From Ruminococcus sp. UBA4383 (GTDB lineage Bacteria; Bacillota; Clostridia; Oscillospirales; Ruminococcaceae), in NCBI GenBank assembly GCA_002389995.1, contig DGRR01000126.1:1-7896 (forward strand): a DNA stretch of 7,896 nucleotides, given 5' to 3'. The position numbers and the translations under genes were made by a program. Under the pieces are notes generated by a model that did no database searches, had not been told where the DNA came from, and saw nothing but the letters and a program-made list of their open reading frames with translations. Positions 4,784 to 7,896 of the stretch are shown piece by piece; position 1 is the first letter of the stretch, and each line of letters starts with the position of its first letter.

Positions 4784-6946
4784 ATGGTAAACAAAACAAA
4801 AACATTCAGACGCTTCGTGAGCGCATCGGCTGCCGCTGTATGCCTCATCTCAGGCATGAAACTCACACCCCTCAGCTTCATGTTCACCTCTGATGCAGCA
4901 GGTACTCTTACCGCTTTCGAGATAACAGAAGATATGAAAATCGGCTGGAATATCGGAAACAGCATGGACGCTACCACAAGTTCCGCAACAGCAGGTCTTG
5001 AATCCGAAACTGCATGGGGTAACCCCAAAACAAATCAGGCTCTTATTGACGAACTCAAAGCAAAAGGTTTCAACACCGTAAGAATCCCTACTACATGGTA
5101 CCAGCACCTCGATGAAAACAATAATATCGACCCCGCATGGCTCGCCCGTGTAAAGGAAATCGTTGACTACTGCTTCAATAACGATATGTACGTTATCCTC
5201 AACGTTCACCACGAAAACTGGGTAAATCGCTCCGACCTCGGTACTGCTTATGACGAAATGAAAACCAAACTCCTCAAAATCTGGGAACAGGTTTCAACTG
5301 AATTTGCAGACTATGACCAGCACCTCATCTTTGAGTGCATGAACGAACCAAGAGCTGTCGGCACTACTCATGAATGGTGGGGTCCTTCTCAGGACGAAGT
5401 TGATACAATAAACAAACTCAATGCGGACTTTGTAGACCTCATAAGAAACGGCAGTTCACCTTACAGCAAGACACGTCTGCTTATGATTCCCGGTTACTGT
5501 GCATCAAGCGACAAGACTATCATTTCAAGAATTGTCGTTCCCGAAGATGAATATGTAGCTGTTTCAATCCACGCTTACTCGCCTTATGCTTTCACTATGC
5601 AGTATGAGGACGATAAGGGCAATATAATCGACCACAGCACATATACAGAGAAATATTCAAACGAACTCCACGGTATTCTCGACAATATCCGTTCAACATT
5701 CATCGAAAAGGATATTCCTGTCGTAATCGGTGAGTTCAGTGCCTCCAACTATGACAATACTGAGGCTCGCTGCGAATGGGCAAACGACTATATTTCCACT
5801 ACAAAGAAATACGGTATTCCCTGCGTTCTCTGGGACAATGATGCAAGAGGAAACAAAGACGCTTCCGAAAGACATGACTACATAGACAGAAAAGCTGTCG
5901 TAAACGGTACTGCATCAGGCAATGATGCATGGTATCCCGATTCCGTACAGGTTGTCGATACTATGATGAAAGTCCTCGCAGATGATTCTATCCCGTGGGG
6001 CGGTGAGAAAAAAGCTCCCGAAATAAAGCATGAAGATATTTCAAAGGGCGTACAGCTCCTCGATTCTCCCGTTTCCCTCGATGCAAGCGTAGAGAACGGC
6101 AACTGCACTCCCGGTCTCAATGCTACATGGGCGCAGCTCGAAAATAACGAAGTCGCTGTAAAATATACAGGCGATGCCCCCGTTATCGCAGTATGTGACG
6201 GAAACTGGAAGGGCTGGACTGAAATAAACCCATATGATGTTGATGAGGAAAACGGTATCGCTTATTATGCCGCTGACCATATCAAGGCTGCATGGAGCAG
6301 TGATGTTTCAGAAATAGAACACCTCTTTGCAAGAACAAACGGAAATACTACTGTTGAGGCTGTCGCTATAATAGGTGCGTCCGAAATCGAAGTTCCCACT
6401 CAGGAAGAGGACAAGACCATTAAATATGACCTCAGTTTCTCAGATGCTTCAAGAGATGATACTCTCGTTCTCACTTTCAAGACAACAGCAGGCTCTAATG
6501 CTAACGGCTGTGTAGGTTTCATGAACGGTGCAGACTGGGAAAATATCGAATGGGAAGCTGCTGCTGATTCAACAGGTACAGTTACCATTGAAGTTCCTAT
6601 GAGCAAGATTCCCGAAACTGTTGAAAACGGTCAGGCTCAAATCTGGTGGTGTGACAACGAAGTTTCAGACTTTAATTATGTTTTCAAGGGTAATCAGCCC
6701 GAAGTTGACCCGCCCACAGGCATTGTTTACGGTGATGCAAACGAGGACGGAAAAGTAAGTATATCCGATGCTGTACGCATACTCCAGTACATGGCAAACA
6801 GCAGCAAATATGACCTCACTGAACACGGCAAGGCTCAGGCTGATATTGACGGTGTTGCAGGCGTTTCAGGAAAGGACGCCGCTGTTATACAGATGGTTGA
6901 TGCAGGCGTATACAGTGCTTCTGACCTTCCTTTAAAGGCTGAATAA
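4784..6946 (+). CDS. Secreted cellulosomal GH5 (subfamily 4-like) endoglucanase with dockerin
   Basis: This 720-residue extracellular enzyme should cleave beta-1,4-glucans such as cellulose, xyloglucan or mixed-linkage glucan and attach to a cellulosome. A signal peptide (KTKTFRR then a hydrophobic stretch, 4-35) probably ends near SDA at 36-38. The GH5 domain spans about 45-405: GWNIGNSMDA (54-63), ETAWGNP (75-81), TVRIP (98-102), VHHENW (141-146), NEP with acid/base Glu188, SIHAYSP (261-267), GEF with nucleophile Glu317, and VLWDN (348-352). All catalytic residues are present. Two beta-rich modules follow (about 413-538 and 545-635), probably carbohydrate-binding but unassigned. A PP linker leads to a dockerin (648-710) with calcium loop 651-662 intact and loop 687-698 atypical. 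I chose the ATG at 4784 because GGGAGG lies eight bases upstream and a signal peptide follows directly. The 47-80% pattern of GAC/AAC/CTC codons differs visibly from the AT-richer minus-strand genes, suggesting high expression. Confidence 0.93.
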   Translation: MVNKTKTFRRFVSASAAAVCLISGMKLTPLSFMFTSDAAGTLTAFEITEDMKIGWNIGNSMDATTSSATAGLESETAWGNPKTNQALIDELKAKGFNTVRIPTTWYQHLDENNNIDPAWLARVKEIVDYCFNNDMYVILNVHHENWVNRSDLGTAYDEMKTKLLKIWEQVSTEFADYDQHLIFECMNEPRAVGTTHEWWGPSQDEVDTINKLNADFVDLIRNGSSPYSKTRLLMIPGYCASSDKTIISRIVVPEDEYVAVSIHAYSPYAFTMQYEDDKGNIIDHSTYTEKYSNELHGILDNIRSTFIEKDIPVVIGEFSASNYDNTEARCEWANDYISTTKKYGIPCVLWDNDARGNKDASERHDYIDRKAVVNGTASGNDAWYPDSVQVVDTMMKVLADDSIPWGGEKKAPEIKHEDISKGVQLLDSPVSLDASVENGNCTPGLNATWAQLENNEVAVKYTGDAPVIAVCDGNWKGWTEINPYDVDEENGIAYYAADHIKAAWSSDVSEIEHLFARTNGNTTVEAVAIIGASEIEVPTQEEDKTIKYDLSFSDASRDDTLVLTFKTTAGSNANGCVGFMNGADWENIEWEAAADSTGTVTIEVPMSKIPETVENGQAQIWWCDNEVSDFNYVFKGNQPEVDPPTGIVYGDANEDGKVSISDAVRILQYMANSSKYDLTEHGKAQADIDGVAGVSGKDAAVIQMVDAGVYSASDLPLKAE

Positions 6947-6954
6947 AATTATAG

Positions 6955-6983
6955 AAACGGCTCTCACGCAGAGCCGTTTTTTT
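6955..6983 (+). terminator. Rho-independent terminator of the GH5 gene
   Basis: ACGGCTCT (6957-6964) pairs perfectly with AGAGCCGT (6970-6977) around a five-base loop, extendable by two A-T pairs, and runs straight into seven T (6977-6983). It starts nine bases after the stop codon and isolates the GH5 gene as a single-gene transcript from dpaA. Confidence 0.93.
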
Positions 6984-7004
6984 ATGTCCTTTTTTGGTAT
7001 TCTG

Positions 7005-7012
7005 CATATAAT
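7005..7012 (+). promoter_or_regulatory. Possible -10 element of the dpaA promoter
   Basis: CATATAAT can be read two ways: as a perfect SigA -10 (TATAAT, 7007-7012) or as the CATAnnnT pattern of the mother-cell sporulation factors SigE/SigK. No good -35 for either is visible at the right distance. The spore role of dpaA makes the second reading attractive, but sequence alone does not decide. The site lies 52 bases before the dpaA start. Confidence 0.4.
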
Positions 7013-7063
7013 GTACTGAGAGTTATTCTCAAATTATGCCATACGGCAGAATGGAGAGTTTTA

Positions 7064-7896
7064 ATGAACAGTATTTCAGAAATACTTATTGCAGGCGGTG
7101 ACATGAGACAGATTTACTGCGCTCTTGCACTCTCTGAAAAATATCATATATCAGTCATTGGATTCGACAGCAAATATATACCTGAACGTCTTGAATCAGA
7201 TATTCCGAAAAATAAAAAATATGAGTGTATAATTCTTCCTGTCCCTGCTCTTGACGGGGAAAATCATATTTCAGCACCATGTTTTTCAGGGGATATATAT
7301 TTGCAGGATATAAAAAATATGCTCAAAGAAAACGGTGTTATTTTTGCAGGAAAGGCTGACGATAAGATTAAAAATTTTTTCAGCGACTATAAAATATATG
7401 ACTATATGGAGCGTGAAGAATTAAGCCTTAAAAATGCCGTTCCTACTGCGGAAGGTGCTGTAAAAATTGCCCTTGACGAACTCCCTGTAACTTTAAACGG
7501 ACTTAAAGTCCTTATAGTCGGCATGGGTCGCATAGGAACGGCTCTTGCAAATATTCTGAAAGGATTCGGTGCAGATGTCACCGCTGCCGTAAGAAATGCA
7601 AAAGGTGCGGCAAAAGCCCGTATTGCAGGTATAAAATCCGTATGTACAAAAAATATATCCAATGACTACGGACTTGTATTCAATACTGCACCATCAATGA
7701 TATTCACAGAAGATATACTCAGAAAATTCAGTGATGATACTCTTTTCATAGACCTCGCCTCAAAACCCGGCGGAATAGATTTCGATTCAGCCGCAGAACT
7801 CGGTAAAAAAGTTATATGGGCTTTGGGTATCCCAGGGAAAAATGCCCCCGTATCAGCAGGAAAAATAATTGCTGAAACTGTAATTTCTATTTTATC
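7064..7896 (+). CDS. dpaA: Dipicolinate synthase subunit A, 3' end beyond the window
   Basis: DpaA (SpoVFA) works with DpaB to oxidise the lysine-pathway intermediate dihydroxy-tetrahydrodipicolinate to dipicolinic acid, which fills the spore core with calcium; in Bacillus it is made in the mother cell. 277 codons are visible and open to the window edge; the Bacillus protein is just under 300 residues, so only a short tail is missing. Seen here are an N-terminal domain starting ILIAGGDMRQ (7-16), the linker motif REELSLKNAVPTAEGA (117-132), a Rossmann nucleotide loop VGMGRIG (152-158) and the family-typical LASKPGG (231-237) and GKNAPVSAG (258-266). The start ATG at 7064 has GGAGAG (7053-7058) upstream. 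dpaB would be expected next, outside the window. It follows the GH5 terminator, so it is a separate transcript. Confidence 0.94.
   Translation, partial: MNSISEILIAGGDMRQIYCALALSEKYHISVIGFDSKYIPERLESDIPKNKKYECIILPVPALDGENHISAPCFSGDIYLQDIKNMLKENGVIFAGKADDKIKNFFSDYKIYDYMEREELSLKNAVPTAEGAVKIALDELPVTLNGLKVLIVGMGRIGTALANILKGFGADVTAAVRNAKGAAKARIAGIKSVCTKNISNDYGLVFNTAPSMIFTEDILRKFSDDTLFIDLASKPGGIDFDSAAELGKKVIWALGIPGKNAPVSAGKIIAETVISIL

Noticed and set aside
7402..7662. 86-codon minus-strand frame within dpaA
   Set aside because: It is an antisense shadow of a clear dipicolinate synthase gene.
1..7896. Search for CRISPR repeats, transposases, tRNA or rRNA genes
   Set aside because: No regularly spaced repeats, transposase motifs, terminal inverted repeats or cloverleaf sequences were seen by eye on either strand.

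Overview
The window looks like part of a chromosome from a cellulosome-forming Ruminococcus (Oscillospiraceae, Bacillota), closest in style to R. flavefaciens. The evidence is a secreted family 5 glycoside hydrolase ending in a Ruminococcus-type dockerin, strong GGAGG ribosome binding sites, TTGACT/TATAAT promoters, AT-rich spacers and a dipicolinate synthase gene. The genus is inferred from family resemblance; no database search was possible.

Layout. (1) Positions 3-971, plus strand: the C-terminal part of an ABC exporter subunit, cut by the window start. (2) 976-999: a hairpin with T-runs on both sides that can end transcription from both directions. (3) 4353-999, minus strand: five tightly packed genes read from one near-consensus promoter at 4408-4380. 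In transcription order they encode a small three-helix membrane protein with a DUF3592-like middle, a zinc/cadmium-type ArsR-SmtB repressor, a metal-dependent amidohydrolase, a multi-pass membrane protein resembling a catalytically dead CPBP (CAAX-type) protease, and the tRNA adenosine deaminase TadA. (4) 4354-4783: a 430-base divergent regulatory region with a perfect 15-base palindrome, a half-site copy next to the cellulase promoter, a second long inverted repeat, and a leader able to fold into three consecutive hairpins, the last holding the ribosome binding site in its loop. (5) 4784-6946, plus strand: the dockerin-bearing GH5 enzyme, closed by a strong terminator. (6) 7064 to the end, plus strand: dpaA (spoVFA), subunit A of dipicolinate synthase, cut by the window end shortly before its expected stop.

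How the parts relate. The GH5 protein is an extracellular plant-cell-wall hydrolase meant to dock onto a cohesin scaffold. The minus-strand group is a plausible metal-responsive operon: its regulator carries both classical metal sites of the family, and TadA and the amidohydrolase are metal enzymes, yet no metal efflux pump is present. dpaA indicates genetic capacity for making the spore compound dipicolinic acid. No mobile element, CRISPR array, tRNA or rRNA was seen. The least explained parts are the two unassigned modules of the GH5 enzyme, its structured leader and operator-like repeats, and the pump-less metal-sensor operon.
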